Part shown: one piece after another, positions 1 to 9,497 of the stretch
Layout of the letters: each line of letters opens with the position of its first letter
Position numbering within the stretch: position 1 is the stretch's first letter
Source: Terriglobales bacterium
Lineage (GTDB): Bacteria; Acidobacteriota; Terriglobia; Terriglobales; Acidobacteriaceae
Assembly: GCA_035561515.1 (NCBI GenBank)
Contig: DATMXP010000013.1
Span: forward strand, 1-64,000
Length of the DNA stretch: 64,000 bases
Reading direction: 5' to 3'
The notes under the pieces: generated by a model
Seen by the model: the letters and a program-made list of their open reading frames with translations, nothing else
What the model was told of the DNA's origin: nothing
The model's database searches: none
Program-made: the position numbers and the translations under genes

Positions 1-106
1 CAATTTGATAACAAAGGACTTAGCTGCGAGGCACAAGATTGTGTTCTCCGACAACGAAAGTCCTGAGACGGAACTGGCATCTTCACCGCAGTGCAAAAGC
101 AACTGC

Positions 107-126
107 GGCGGACAGGAGTGTCCGCC
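107..126. repeat. 20-bp palindrome, REP-like
   Basis: Perfect 8-bp stem GGCGGACA/TGTCCGCC around GGAG. It lies in the 603-bp stretch before the transposase, where I see no convincing gene; the short ORFs there have no family features and overlap hairpins. It may be one member of an interspersed palindromic repeat family, but the other copies would have to be found outside this window. Confidence 0.5.
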
Positions 127-339
127 CCACACACGCCTTCACCACCTACATTTTCAGAATAGCAATTTGGGCGGGGGCATCATGCCAACATTCCGAAATA
201 TATATTTGCCGTTAAATCAGGAGCTTACGGGAAAACGGGGGCGTGGACCCCCTTGACAACAATTCTTCCGGAGTGGGAATTAGGGCATTGAGCCAGCGGT
301 GCTGCGCACCGCCACCGGACAGGCCTTGTGCGGCGATAA

Positions 340-475
340 CCCAACGCTTACGCGTTGGGCTCACACAATGTGTCACCTCGCCTGTCGGCGAGGTTCGTAG
401 GAAGAATTGTGGTGGGTTGCAACCCAAGGCTTATGCCTTGGGCTCCCCCTTGTGTCACCTCGCCTGCGGCGAGGT
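340..475. repeat. Two tandem copies of a double-hairpin REP-like unit
   Basis: Each unit has two hairpins. Unit 1 has CCCAACG/CGTTGGG at 340-359 and ACCTCGCC/GGCGAGGT at 375-394. Unit 2 has CCCAAGGC/GCCTTGGG (TTAT loop) at 423-442 and the same ACCTCGCC/GGCGAGGT stem at 457-475. The first-hairpin stems differ by compensated base changes, so pairing rather than sequence is conserved. The units repeat every 83 bp and lie about 130 bp upstream of a Y1 transposase of the REP-associated type, which suggests they are its substrates (inference). Confidence 0.75.
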
Positions 476-603
476 TTGGGTTCATTCGACATATGGACAT
501 CAAGATGCACCATTCCCAAAACGGAAGATCGGCATTCGAGAATTTAGTCAGGGGGCAGCTCAATTTCGTGGGAACGCCTTAACGACAGCGCGACAATTCA
601 GGA

Positions 604-1041
604 ATGTCTCACGCGTATGCGCGTAATTATGTGCACCTGATATTTGGAACGAAGGAATGCAGGCCATGGATTCGGCAGAGGGAACGGATGCATGCCTGCC
701 TGGCCGCGATCGCGAGGGAGATGGGTGTCGAGGTGAGGGCGATTGGTGGGACCGGAGATCACGTACATCTGTTGATGTGGGTGCCACCCCGAATGGCGGT
801 GGCAAATATCGTGCGCACATTGAAGGCGGACTCTTCCAAATGGATGAACGAGGAGGATCATCTGTTTGCGTGGCAACAGGGATATCGTGCGTTCAGCGTG
901 TCGGTTTCTAATTTGAAAGCTGTTGAGCAGTACATCGCAAGACAGGAAGAGCATCATCGGAAGCGGTCGTATGCGGAGGAGTTCCGGGAATTCCTGAAGA
1001 AGCACGGGATTGAGACGGCGTCGGGGCGGGAGATGGAGTGA
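604..1041 (+). CDS. REP-associated tyrosine transposase (IS200/IS605 TnpA-like, RAYT)
   Basis: A 145-residue single-domain Y1 HUH transposase. The metal-binding HUH motif is His53-Val-His55 (GDHVHLLMW). The catalytic tyrosine is probably Tyr110 in YIARQEEHH, matching the YIxxQxxHH signature of REP-associated transposases. Such enzymes nick and rejoin single-stranded DNA at hairpins and are usually single-copy, domesticated genes next to REP sequences. Two double-hairpin units lie just upstream (340-475), and there is no TnpB. The ribosome binding site is weak, and the start is the first ATG giving the full domain. It looks intact. Confidence 0.85.
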   Translation: MSHAYARNYVHLIFGTKECRPWIRQRERMHACLAAIAREMGVEVRAIGGTGDHVHLLMWVPPRMAVANIVRTLKADSSKWMNEEDHLFAWQQGYRAFSVSVSNLKAVEQYIARQEEHHRKRSYAEEFREFLKKHGIETASGREME

Positions 1042-1158
1042 GTCTGACCTTGGTCGAATCACGATTGCATTCCTGTCGGCGCCTTTTGCTTTGAATCTGC
1101 GAATGCCTGGTTCTCGACTGCGGGGTTATGGAGGTCGCTCGCTTCGAGTGGCACAAAG

Positions 1159-2202
1159 ATGAGCCGATCCGAGGTACGATATCGCTTCATGGCCCGAAAA
1201 CTAGCCCTGTCTTTGTGCTTGATCGCCTTGCTGATCTCGCCAACTGTTCAGGCATTTGGCTCGCGAGACTGTTACGACCCGCCCAAAGACGAATTCGATC
1301 CGATTATCACGCCACAAGAACGGCAGTTCTTCTATTCGCTTAAGAACGACGAGGAGCGAGACCTCTTCATCGACCTTTTCTGGTATCGTCGCGATCCGAC
1401 TCCGGAAACATACGAGAACGAATTTCGCGATGAGTACTATCGCCGAGTCATTGAGGCGAATCGCTTATTTTCCTTCGGTAAGACCGATGGCTGGAAGACT
1501 GAAAGGGGCCATTTCTATATTCGCTATGGCAAACCCGACAAAATAGAACGAACCAAAGACGGTGAAGTCTGGAGTTACGCGTACATTCCCGAACTCGATG
1601 CGAAGAACGTCACAGTGAATTGGATCGACGTCTGCCATTGTGGCGACCTTCAGTCACAAGTGAGCAGAAATCTGGCGGACGCTTTGTTGAATGTTCCCAA
1701 AAGTGAGCTTTCGGCAGAGAAAATGCTGCTCCGCGATCCAAAATCTTTCCTAAACACACCCAAGAAGATTCGAAGCAAGTACACAAGTCTTGAGCAGCGA
1801 GCGAGTAAAGGTCCCTTTCTGAATGAGCTCGCACTCCAGCTTTCAACCGATTTCAACAAGGCAACAGATCGAACAGTAGAAGTGCTTCTAAAACTCAACA
1901 TACCTGCCGCACGAATTTCCCAATCACAAGACGCACAAGACAAAGCTGACGTTATGCATATCTATGCATCGTTTGTCACGCTCACAGGGAGTATCGCGAT
2001 GGTGATCGAACGAGAAGTGAGATTCGATCTGGCGTCGGTTGCGGCTCAGAACAATTTCAACGTCGAGATTCCCCTCTACTTGCGGTCTGGATGGTACCGA
2101 ATCGATCTTGCCGTTGAAGACATCAATTCGGGGCGCATCAGCACCGTTAGTCAAGGACTGAAAATTCCGTTATTGAACGCTTGCGAAACTCGAAATAAGT
2201 AA
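1159..2202 (+). CDS. GWxTD domain-containing secreted protein
   Basis: A 347-residue protein with an N-terminal signal peptide (hydrophobic run LALSLCLIALLI, cleavage likely after VQA) and a GWxTD-type domain at about residues 45-140. Visible features are FWYRRDPTPETYENEF and GWKTERG, followed by FYIRYGKPD, all typical of this family common in Acidobacteria. The remainder (about 150-347) is not assigned. Function is unknown; family members are secreted or outer-membrane associated. A second in-frame ATG at 1189 gives a tidier signal peptide, and the start is not settled by the weak upstream GAGG. It appears monocistronic. Confidence 0.8.
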   Translation: MSRSEVRYRFMARKLALSLCLIALLISPTVQAFGSRDCYDPPKDEFDPIITPQERQFFYSLKNDEERDLFIDLFWYRRDPTPETYENEFRDEYYRRVIEANRLFSFGKTDGWKTERGHFYIRYGKPDKIERTKDGEVWSYAYIPELDAKNVTVNWIDVCHCGDLQSQVSRNLADALLNVPKSELSAEKMLLRDPKSFLNTPKKIRSKYTSLEQRASKGPFLNELALQLSTDFNKATDRTVEVLLKLNIPAARISQSQDAQDKADVMHIYASFVTLTGSIAMVIEREVRFDLASVAAQNNFNVEIPLYLRSGWYRIDLAVEDINSGRISTVSQGLKIPLLNACETRNK

Positions 2203-2269
2203 CCGCTCTCAGTCCATCTCCCGCCGCGACGCCGTCTCAATCCCATGCTTCTTCATGAATTCCCGGAAC

Positions 2270-2677
2270 TTATGCTTTCCCGATGCGTTTCAGCCATTCC
2301 TGATTTTCCTTCTCTCCCCAGTGCCCGACCATGACGACGTAGCCGTCGGGATCTTTCATGACAATTTCACCGCTGAGCATGTATTCCGGATAGCGGATTT
2401 CCGGACACTGAAGGCCGCTGGCGAGCAGGTGCTGGCGAAGCGCGGGAAGGTCAGGTGTGTACATGTAGAGGATGAGTCCTTGTTGGGACGGATCAATCGT
2501 GTGTTCGGCGCGGAGGAACATGAGTGCTCCACCTTCGCAGTGAAGGCGCGCCCATCCGAGGGGTTGGCAGCGGTCGGTGTCGACGATGGTGAAGCCGAGC
2601 GTTTCGTAAAAGCGGATGGAGCGCTCGATGTCCGCTACGTGGAGGAGCGGAGTGGAGTAGGCAGCTTTCGGAGGCAT
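2270..2677 (-). CDS. Glyoxalase/bleomycin-resistance family (VOC) protein
   Basis: A 135-residue single-module vicinal-oxygen-chelate protein. After a short leader the fold shows the first beta-alpha unit LHVADIERSIRFYETLGF, then the second half ending in IVMKDPDGYVVMVGHW, where DPDGY is the usual VOC motif. The substrate cannot be predicted. The ATG at 2675-2677 is chosen because it begins right before the domain; a longer in-frame extension to 2770 would add 31 residues unlike the family. It is divergent from the deoxyribosyltransferase-like gene, with about 180 bp of promoter-sized spacer. Confidence 0.8.
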   Translation of the reverse strand: MPPKAAYSTPLLHVADIERSIRFYETLGFTIVDTDRCQPLGWARLHCEGGALMFLRAEHTIDPSQQGLILYMYTPDLPALRQHLLASGLQCPEIRYPEYMLSGEIVMKDPDGYVVMVGHWGEKENQEWLKRIGKA

Positions 2678-2857
2678 GGGGAGGGATTGTACGAGACCGG
2701 CGTACGCGTTTCCACATTCGCTTGGCCACAAACCGGTCGTTCCGGGGCGAGAGAGCTCCACAAATAGCACTCCAACCCCAGCGCGGAAATCCTGTGTGGG
2801 GCTGTGGAAATAAAGGTGTTGCGGCTGCCCTCGTAAACACAGAGAATCACAGTTTCC

Positions 2858-3349
2858 ATGCTGGCGTATCTTTCGGGTTCCATCGAATATTCAGCGGATT
2901 ACGGGAAGTCGTGGCGAGCGGAGATCACCCCTTTTCTCCGCGAAATGGGCCATGATGTTTATGACCCCGCGCTGGACGAAAAGAAGAACCTGGACGACGA
3001 CGAGGTGAAGGTCTTCCGCAAATGGAAGACGACGGACCTGCCGCGATTCCAGAAGACGATCCGGAAGATTATTGATTGGGACCTGGAGTGGATCGAGAAG
3101 AAGTCGGACTACGTGATCTGCCACTGGGACGAGGCAGCAGGGCGCGGCGCGGGCACACAGGGCGAACTGACGATGGCATACTCGCGTGGAATGCCCGTGT
3201 ACGTGGTGCTGGGAATGCCTCTCGGGAATGTCAGCGGATGGATCCTCGGTTGCGCGACGGAAGTGTTCGGCGGGTTCGACGAGTTGAAAGAGTTTCTGGC
3301 GGCGAAGTACGTGGTTGAACCTGCGGGTTCGGCGAGAAGGAAGGAATGA
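2858..3349 (+). CDS. Nucleoside 2-deoxyribosyltransferase-like protein
   Basis: A 163-residue protein with the Rossmann-like start MLAYLSGSIEYSADYGKSW and the C-terminal motif GTQGELTMAYSRGMPVYVV. The Glu of GTQGE is in the position of the catalytic Glu of nucleoside 2-deoxyribosyltransferases, which exchange or hydrolyse the base of deoxynucleosides. It stands two genes' width from thymidine kinase, hinting at nucleoside salvage, but the intervening DNA is repeat-derived, so co-transcription is not certain. The last codons and stop run into the first CATTC-type repeat, so the C-terminal few residues may be repeat-derived. Confidence 0.65.
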   Translation: MLAYLSGSIEYSADYGKSWRAEITPFLREMGHDVYDPALDEKKNLDDDEVKVFRKWKTTDLPRFQKTIRKIIDWDLEWIEKKSDYVICHWDEAAGRGAGTQGELTMAYSRGMPVYVVLGMPLGNVSGWILGCATEVFGGFDELKEFLAAKYVVEPAGSARRKE

Positions 3350-3454
3350 CAAAAGGAAGTCCGGTGGTCAGGTAGGGATTCTTCGCGGCCTGCGGCCGCT
3401 CAGAATGACAAAAGGAAGAGCAGAGGTGAGGAGAGATTCCTCGCGCCGCTCGGA
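3345..3454. repeat. CATTC-type interspersed repeat cluster
   Basis: AATGACAAAAGGAAG occurs at 3345-3359 and again at 3404-3418 (59-bp period), followed by a diverged third copy ending GGAATGA at 3451-3457. Read on the minus strand the units begin TGTCATTCTGAGCG or TTTCATTCCGAGCG and run to GAATCCCT or GAATCTCT. A GCGGCC-TGC-GGCCGC hairpin lies at 3385-3399. Repeats of this form are scattered through many acidobacterial genomes (recalled, not searched). The cluster covers the whole gap between the deoxyribosyltransferase-like gene and tdk. Confidence 0.7.
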
Positions 3455-4072
3455 ATGAAAACAACAATGAATTTTGCCAAGGGTAGTTTGGGGTGGATTG
3501 AAGTAGTTTGCGGGCCGATGTTCAGCGGCAAGAGCGAAGAGCTGATTCGCCGCTTGCGCAGGGCGGAGATCGCGCGACAGAGGGTGCAGATCTTCAAGCC
3601 GATGATCGACCAGCGATATTCGGACGACCACATTGTGTCGCACTCGGCGTTGAAGATACGGTCCACTCCGGTAAAGACCGCGGCCGAGTTGCAGGAGAAA
3701 CTGGACCTGCGGACGGAAGTGATCGGCATCGACGAGGGACAGTTCCTGGGCGCGGAGTTGGTGGATGTGGTGGTGCGGCTGGCAGACATGAGCAAGCGGA
3801 TCATCATCGCCGGACTGGACACGGACTATCTGGGCAGGCCGTTTCATCCGATGCCGGAGTTGCTGGCCGTCGCCGACGAGATTCAGAAGACGCTGGCGAT
3901 CTGTATGCAGTGTGGGAATCCGGCGAAACATACGCAGCGGCTGGTTGCGGTGGACGATTTGATCGTGGTCGGCGCGACGGGAATGTACGAAGCGCGGTGC
4001 CGCCGGTGCTTTGAACCGAATCTGGCCAAGGTGATGCACGAGAAGGAAGAGAAGGCGGCGGTAACAGCTTAG
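3455..4072 (+). CDS. tdk: Thymidine kinase, type II
   Basis: Phosphorylates thymidine with ATP for the salvage route to dTTP. The 205-residue length and motifs are those of type II TKs: P-loop [17 protein letters not shown] (about residues 20-36), Walker-B-like [11 protein letters not shown] near residue 90, and two zinc cysteine pairs, CMQC and CRRC, in the C-terminal third, with the substrate-lasso region between them. The ATG at 3455 is itself the last triplet of the upstream repeat (GGAATGA). The ATG at 3467, giving [12 protein letters not shown], may be the authentic start. A good terminator follows at 4091. Confidence 0.93.
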   Translation: MKTTMNFAKGSLGWIEVVCGPMFSGKSEELIRRLRRAEIARQRVQIFKPMIDQRYSDDHIVSHSALKIRSTPVKTAAELQEKLDLRTEVIGIDEGQFLGAELVDVVVRLADMSKRIIIAGLDTDYLGRPFHPMPELLAVADEIQKTLAICMQCGNPAKHTQRLVAVDDLIVVGATGMYEARCRRCFEPNLAKVMHEKEEKAAVTA

Positions 4073-4090
4073 TTTTCAGGAAGGATGTGG

Positions 4091-4121
4091 CGCCCGGCCG
4101 AGAGGTCGGGCGTTTGCTTTT
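4091..4121 (+). terminator. Rho-independent terminator after tdk
   Basis: Stem CGCCCGGCC (4091-4099), GAGA tetraloop, GGTCGGGCG (4104-4112), one G·U pair, followed by TTTGCTTTT. It ends just before the convergent tatA stop. Confidence 0.85.
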
Positions 4122-4126
4122 GGCGG

Positions 4127-4294
4127 CTACTTCTTTTCTTCGGCTTCTTTTTCGCCGTCTTTGACGGACGACTTGAAGTTCTTGATGCCTTCGCCGAGTC
4201 CCTTGCCGAGTTCGCCGAGGCGACGGGGTCCGAAAATGAGCAGGGCGATGGCGAGGATGATAAGGATCTCAGGCAGTCCAATTTTTCCAAACAT
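4127..4294 (-). CDS. tatA: Sec-independent protein translocase subunit TatA
   Basis: A 55-residue TatA/E protein: a short N-terminal transmembrane helix (IGLPEILIILAIALLIFG), the hinge FGPRRLGELGKGLGEGI, and a charged amphipathic/acidic tail rich in Lys and Glu. TatA forms the size-variable pore that, with TatC, exports folded proteins. The ATG at 4292-4294 is preceded by GGAGA at good distance; an upstream in-frame ATG would add 18 non-family residues. No tatB or tatC is nearby. Several Tat-type leaders occur in this window (29.5, 15.0 and 55.2 kb), so the system is clearly in use. Confidence 0.92.
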   Translation of the reverse strand: MFGKIGLPEILIILAIALLIFGPRRLGELGKGLGEGIKNFKSSVKDGEKEAEEKK

Positions 4295-4443
4295 GAGCGG
4301 TCTCCAGAGAGGTGCTCCTCGGAGCCAAAGCGGGCCTGAGGATATCATCTCGATACGGAATAGCTGGGTAAATTCTAGGCCAGTGGCTGAGGGGAGTCAA
4401 AGATTCGAGTGAATCAAAGGACAGGGTTGGCAATCGAATAGGC

Positions 4444-5367
4444 ATGAGCGATCCGGGCACAAAGCTGAAAGGACCCTGGCACGAGGGCGAAGTGGAGGTC
4501 CAGACGCGGGCGGGGGTGCGCGAAGCAGCGGAAGAGCTGACCGGAATGTATCAGCGGTACGTTCAGCCGGGGATGGTCGGATTCCTCGCGCAACAGCGGT
4601 TTGCGGTGCTCGCGACGAAAGACGCGCAGGGCAGGGTGTGGGCTTCGGTGGTGGCGGGAGCGCCGGGGATGATCCAGGTGCCGGATCTGCGGGTGATCCG
4701 GTTGGACGCCAAGTTGGTTGAGACGCGGCTTCCGGTGGAGGACGTGAAGGGGAATCCGCAGGCCGGGATGCTGGTGATCGATTTAGGGCGGCGGATTCGG
4801 GTGCGGATCAACGGACGCGCCGGCGTGGAACCGGATGGGTCGGTGGTGATTGGGATCGATCAGACGTACGGGAACTGCTCGCAGTACATCCAGCGGAGGA
4901 CGGTGGTTCGCGAGGCGGGTGGCGGCGGAGGTGAAGCGCGCCTTTCGGCGAAGCTGGGGACAGAGCAGGTGGCGATGATCGCCAAGGCAGATACGTTCTT
5001 CATCGCGAGCGCGCATCCGGAGAGCGGAGCGGATGCGTCGCATCGCGGAGGACTGCCGGGATTCGTGAAAGTGGAGTCGGAGACGCGGGTGATTTTTCCG
5101 GATTACTCGGGGAACAACATGTTCAACACGCTGGGAAATGTGGCGGTGAATCCGTCGGTTGGGCTGGCGTTTTTCGATTTCGAGACAGGAACGACGCTGC
5201 AACTGAGCGGGCGGGCGACGGTGGATTGGGAGTCGGAACGGGTGAAGCAGTTCAAAGGCGCGAGGCGGGTGATTGACGTTGAAGTGGAAGCGGTGAAGGA
5301 GACGCCCGAGGCGACAAGTTTGCGCTACCGGTTCGAGGCGTATTCGCCGTTTTTGACGCAGGAATGA
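4444..5367 (+). CDS. Pyridoxamine 5'-phosphate oxidase-related FMN-binding protein
   Basis: A 307-residue protein of the split-barrel flavin-binding type. The recognisable part is C-terminal: ADTFFIASAHPESGADASHRGG, then GFVKV and the barrel ending NNMFNTLGNVAVNPSVGLAFFDFETG with LQLSGRATV, as in the pyridoxamine-phosphate-oxidase-like family of general stress or flavin-dependent proteins. The N-terminal half (FLAQQRFAVLATKDAQGRVWAS) looks like a second, related barrel. The exact reaction is not predictable. It is monocistronic, ending just before the minus-strand tRNA-Cys. Confidence 0.75.
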   Translation: MSDPGTKLKGPWHEGEVEVQTRAGVREAAEELTGMYQRYVQPGMVGFLAQQRFAVLATKDAQGRVWASVVAGAPGMIQVPDLRVIRLDAKLVETRLPVEDVKGNPQAGMLVIDLGRRIRVRINGRAGVEPDGSVVIGIDQTYGNCSQYIQRRTVVREAGGGGGEARLSAKLGTEQVAMIAKADTFFIASAHPESGADASHRGGLPGFVKVESETRVIFPDYSGNNMFNTLGNVAVNPSVGLAFFDFETGTTLQLSGRATVDWESERVKQFKGARRVIDVEVEAVKETPEATSLRYRFEAYSPFLTQE

Positions 5368-5372
5368 ATGAT

Positions 5373-5446
5373 TGGAGGCGCGGGCCGGAATCGAACCGGC
5401 GATAGAGGTTTTGCAGACCTCGGCCTTACCACTTGGCGACCGCGCC
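5373..5446 (-). tRNA. tRNA-Cys (GCA)
   Basis: Minus strand. Acceptor GGCGCGG pairs with CCGCGCC; the T arm is GCCGG-TTCGAAT-CCGGC; the anticodon loop CTGCAAA gives anticodon GCA; discriminator T; CCA is encoded (TGG at 5373-5375 on the plus strand). Confidence 0.95.
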
Positions 5447-5516
5447 GTACATGAGAAGGATAACCGTCGGGCATTTTGGAGACCAAGGTTATTGGTCACA
5501 AATGCTGGCGGAGAGC

Positions 5517-5540
5517 GAAAACCCCTCGCAAGCGAGGGGT
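5517..5540 (-). terminator. Terminator downstream of tRNA-Gly
   Basis: Perfect ACCCCTCGC/GCGAGGGGT stem at 5521-5540 with an AA-containing minimal loop, followed on the minus strand by TTTTCGC. It separates tRNA-Gly from tRNA-Cys, so the two are probably separate transcription units or the latter is read-through. Confidence 0.75.
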
Positions 5541-5551
5541 TCCAAAACTCA

Positions 5552-5626
<75 letters not shown>

Positions 5627-5680
5627 GCGGTGAATTGATTATATCGGAGCTCAAGCGACAGGGTCAAACCTGCCCTGTTT

Positions 5681-6829
5681 TCAGGACTTTGCGGGGTGGA
5701 GCTTGCCATCCTTGAGCGTGAATCGATCGCCGCGCCAAACGATGGTGTGTCCGGCGAAGCTGGCGAACCAGAGGACGAGACCGAGGACGTCGCGGAGCGG
5801 CAACAGCCAGAGGTGACGGGCGAGTTGCGGGTCGCGGAGGACGTGGTGTCCCACGGTGATGGCCATGGTGAGGCGGACGAGGAAGGTCACGAGCAGCAGG
5901 GCCAGCGACCACGGAGCAGCTTTGGCGAAGAGAACGGCAAGCAGTGCCCAAGGTAGCGCGTGAGTGATGGCGAGTCCGAGGTAGCCGGCACGGCGGGAGT
6001 CGCGGACGGCGCGCGCCCAACGGAGCTGGTGATCGAAGAAGTCGCCGAAGGTGTAAGCGGGAAGATGGTGGCCAACGATCATCTCGGAGACGATGACCTT
6101 CTCGCCGAGGGCGGCGATACGGGCGCCGAGCTCGTAGTCGTCGGCGAGGTGGTCGACGAGGGATTCGAATCCGCCGATGCGCTGAAGCGACGACCGGCGA
6201 AAGGCGAGGGTGGAGCCCAGTCCGAACTTCACGCCTTGCAGTGTGCGCGCGGTGAGAACACCGGGGATGAAGTCGGTGGCGATTCCGAGCGATTCAAGTT
6301 TTGAGCCGAGAGTGTTGGCGGCGATTCCACGATACAAACAGGTGACCATTCCGACTTTGGAGTCGGCGAACGGCGACATCACGCGACTGAGGTAATCGGT
6401 GGTGATGGTGATGTCGCTGTCGTTGACGATGAGGTGGTCGTAGCGCGCGTGCGGCAGCATCTGCGCGAGGGTGCTGACTTTGCCGTTGGCTCCGAGGGCG
6501 CGCTCGGCTATGACGAGCTTGATGGCGACCGACGGGAACTCGCGCTGGAGTTGCTGAACAAGCGGAATAGCGGCGTCATTGGGATCGCTGACGCCGAAGA
6601 CGATTTCGAATTCGGGATAGTCCTGAAGGCAGTGAGAGCGGAACGCTTCATAGATGCCAGGGTCAATGCCTTTCAGCGGCTTGAGGAAACTGACGGGCGG
6701 AGTGTACGAGGTGCGCTGACGAAGGGCGGCGTCGTGCAGGAAGGAGCGGGCACTGAAGATGGAGATGATGTAGTAGGCGAGTCCGGCGAGCGTTAACAGC
6801 GCGAACAGAATGGCGAGGGCGGCAAACAT
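5681..6829 (-). CDS. Family 2/21 glycosyltransferase, HpnI-like
   Basis: A 382-residue membrane glycosyltransferase. An N-terminal TM helix (about 3-25) leads into the catalytic domain with PPVSFLKPLKGIDPG, the metal-binding VNDSDITI (DxD-like), LADDYELG (general-base aspartate) and QLRWARAVR, the (Q/R)xxRW motif of processive-type and ceramide-glucosyltransferase-like enzymes. Two or three C-terminal TM helices follow. Bacterial members include HpnI, which adds GlcNAc to bacteriohopanetetrol. No other hopanoid genes are nearby, so a lipid glycosyltransferase is the safe call. It lies 47 bp downstream of the MacB-like permeases and on the same strand. Confidence 0.75.
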   Translation of the reverse strand: MFAALAILFALLTLAGLAYYIISIFSARSFLHDAALRQRTSYTPPVSFLKPLKGIDPGIYEAFRSHCLQDYPEFEIVFGVSDPNDAAIPLVQQLQREFPSVAIKLVIAERALGANGKVSTLAQMLPHARYDHLIVNDSDITITTDYLSRVMSPFADSKVGMVTCLYRGIAANTLGSKLESLGIATDFIPGVLTARTLQGVKFGLGSTLAFRRSSLQRIGGFESLVDHLADDYELGARIAALGEKVIVSEMIVGHHLPAYTFGDFFDHQLRWARAVRDSRRAGYLGLAITHALPWALLAVLFAKAAPWSLALLLVTFLVRLTMAITVGHHVLRDPQLARHLWLLPLRDVLGLVLWFASFAGHTIVWRGDRFTLKDGKLHPAKS

Positions 6830-6876
6830 TCGAAGGTAGTATCCAGTATCGAGTTCGCAGTTTCCAGTACTCAGCG

Positions 6877-8136
6877 CTATTCGTAGCGGAGGGCCTCGAT
6901 GGGGTCGAGGTTGGCGGCTTTCCAGGCGGGATAAATGCCGAAGATCAGGCCGATGGAACTGGCGATGGCAAAGCTAGTGAGGCTCCAGAAGAGCGACATG
7001 GTGGCCGGCATGGATGCCCAGATGAGGCGAACCAACCAGGTGAGAAAACCGCCAACGAGGATGCCCACGACGCCTCCGACGGCGGTGAGGGTGACGGCTT
7101 CGAGCGTGAACTGGAGAAGGATGTCTCGTTTGCGCGCACCGATGGCTTTGCGGACGCCGATCTCACGGGTCCTTTCGGTGACGGAGACGAGCATGATGTT
7201 CATGACGCCGACGCCGCCGACGATCAGGCCGACACTGGAGACGGCGAACATGAAAATGAAGACAGCTCCGGTGACCTGATTCCAGACGTCGGTGAGGGAA
7301 TCCTGGGTCATGATCTCGAAGTTATCGGGTGCGCTGGGCGCGACTTTGCGGCGGCGGCGCAGGAGTTCGCGCATCTCGTCGATGGCTTTTGGCATGTCTT
7401 CATGCGAGGTGGCCTTGACGGAGATCCAGTGCTGCTTGAGTTCGGGATGAAGGCGCCGGAACGTGCTGAGCGGGAAGCGGACCATGTTGTCGTCGGGATT
7501 CTTGCCTCCCGCGAAGGCGCTCTTGGTTTTGTCCATGACGCCGATCACGGTGAAGAGTTGGCCTTCGATATTGATTTCCTTGCCCAGCGGGGACTCGTTC
7601 GCAAAAAGTTCTTCCGCGGTGTCGTAGCCGAGAACGATGACGTTGGCGCGGCGCTCATCGTCGACTTCGTCGAACCAGCGGCCTTCCTTGACGGGTAAGT
7701 CATACACGTAACGCGCGGTGGCGGTGTCACCTTCGAGGATGGTGTTCTTGACCTTGCGTCCGCCATATTTGACGACGTAAGTGCCGGTGCCGAACATGGG
7801 CTCAAAATAGCGGATGCCGGCGGTGACGTACTTCACGTGCGGCAAATCCTTCATGGCTTCGGCGTCTTCGAAGGTGAGTTCCTTGCGGGTTCGCATTTCC
7901 TCGGTCATGTGGCCGAAGGTGAAGACGTTCAAATGAAAAGCCATGACGATGTTGGAGCCCATATCCTGAATGGCGCCGGTTACGTTGGCGTTCAGGCCGC
8001 GGACAACGGAGGAGATGGCGATCACGACGGCAACGCCGATGACGACACCAAGGATCGTCAGGGCTGAGCGCATCTTGTTCTTGATGATGGTGCTCAGCGC
8101 CATGTTGACGGTTTCGGTATGGTCGCGACGTAGCAT
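6877..8136 (-). CDS. MacB-like ABC transporter permease (second of tandem pair)
   Basis: A 419-residue FtsX/MacB-type permease. An N-terminal TM helix ([21 protein letters not shown] is its start) is followed by a large periplasmic MacB_PCD domain (about 45-260), and then three C-terminal TM helices with the conserved loop [22 protein letters not shown]. It ends [11 protein letters not shown], as most family members do. It lies 13 bp downstream of a paralogous permease, so they probably form one operon and a heterodimer. The ATP-binding subunit and periplasmic adaptor are not in the window. Substrate unknown. Confidence 0.88.
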   Translation of the reverse strand: MLRRDHTETVNMALSTIIKNKMRSALTILGVVIGVAVVIAISSVVRGLNANVTGAIQDMGSNIVMAFHLNVFTFGHMTEEMRTRKELTFEDAEAMKDLPHVKYVTAGIRYFEPMFGTGTYVVKYGGRKVKNTILEGDTATARYVYDLPVKEGRWFDEVDDERRANVIVLGYDTAEELFANESPLGKEINIEGQLFTVIGVMDKTKSAFAGGKNPDDNMVRFPLSTFRRLHPELKQHWISVKATSHEDMPKAIDEMRELLRRRRKVAPSAPDNFEIMTQDSLTDVWNQVTGAVFIFMFAVSSVGLIVGGVGVMNIMLVSVTERTREIGVRKAIGARKRDILLQFTLEAVTLTAVGGVVGILVGGFLTWLVRLIWASMPATMSLFWSLTSFAIASSIGLIFGIYPAWKAANLDPIEALRYE

Positions 8137-8149
8137 CTGTAAGAGTTAT

Positions 8150-9382
<1,233 letters not shown>

Positions 9383-9497
9383 GTACAGCTTCGATCCTAA
9401 CTAGTCTAACAAAGGCGATTGTGGCCACTACTATGGCTTCTAGTAGATATTGATGCACAGCTATACTCCACGATTCCTCTCTGGAGCAAAGTGATCC

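Noticed and set aside
5-256. 83-residue ORF at the window start
   Set aside because: Runs through a palindromic repeat, without ribosome site or motifs.
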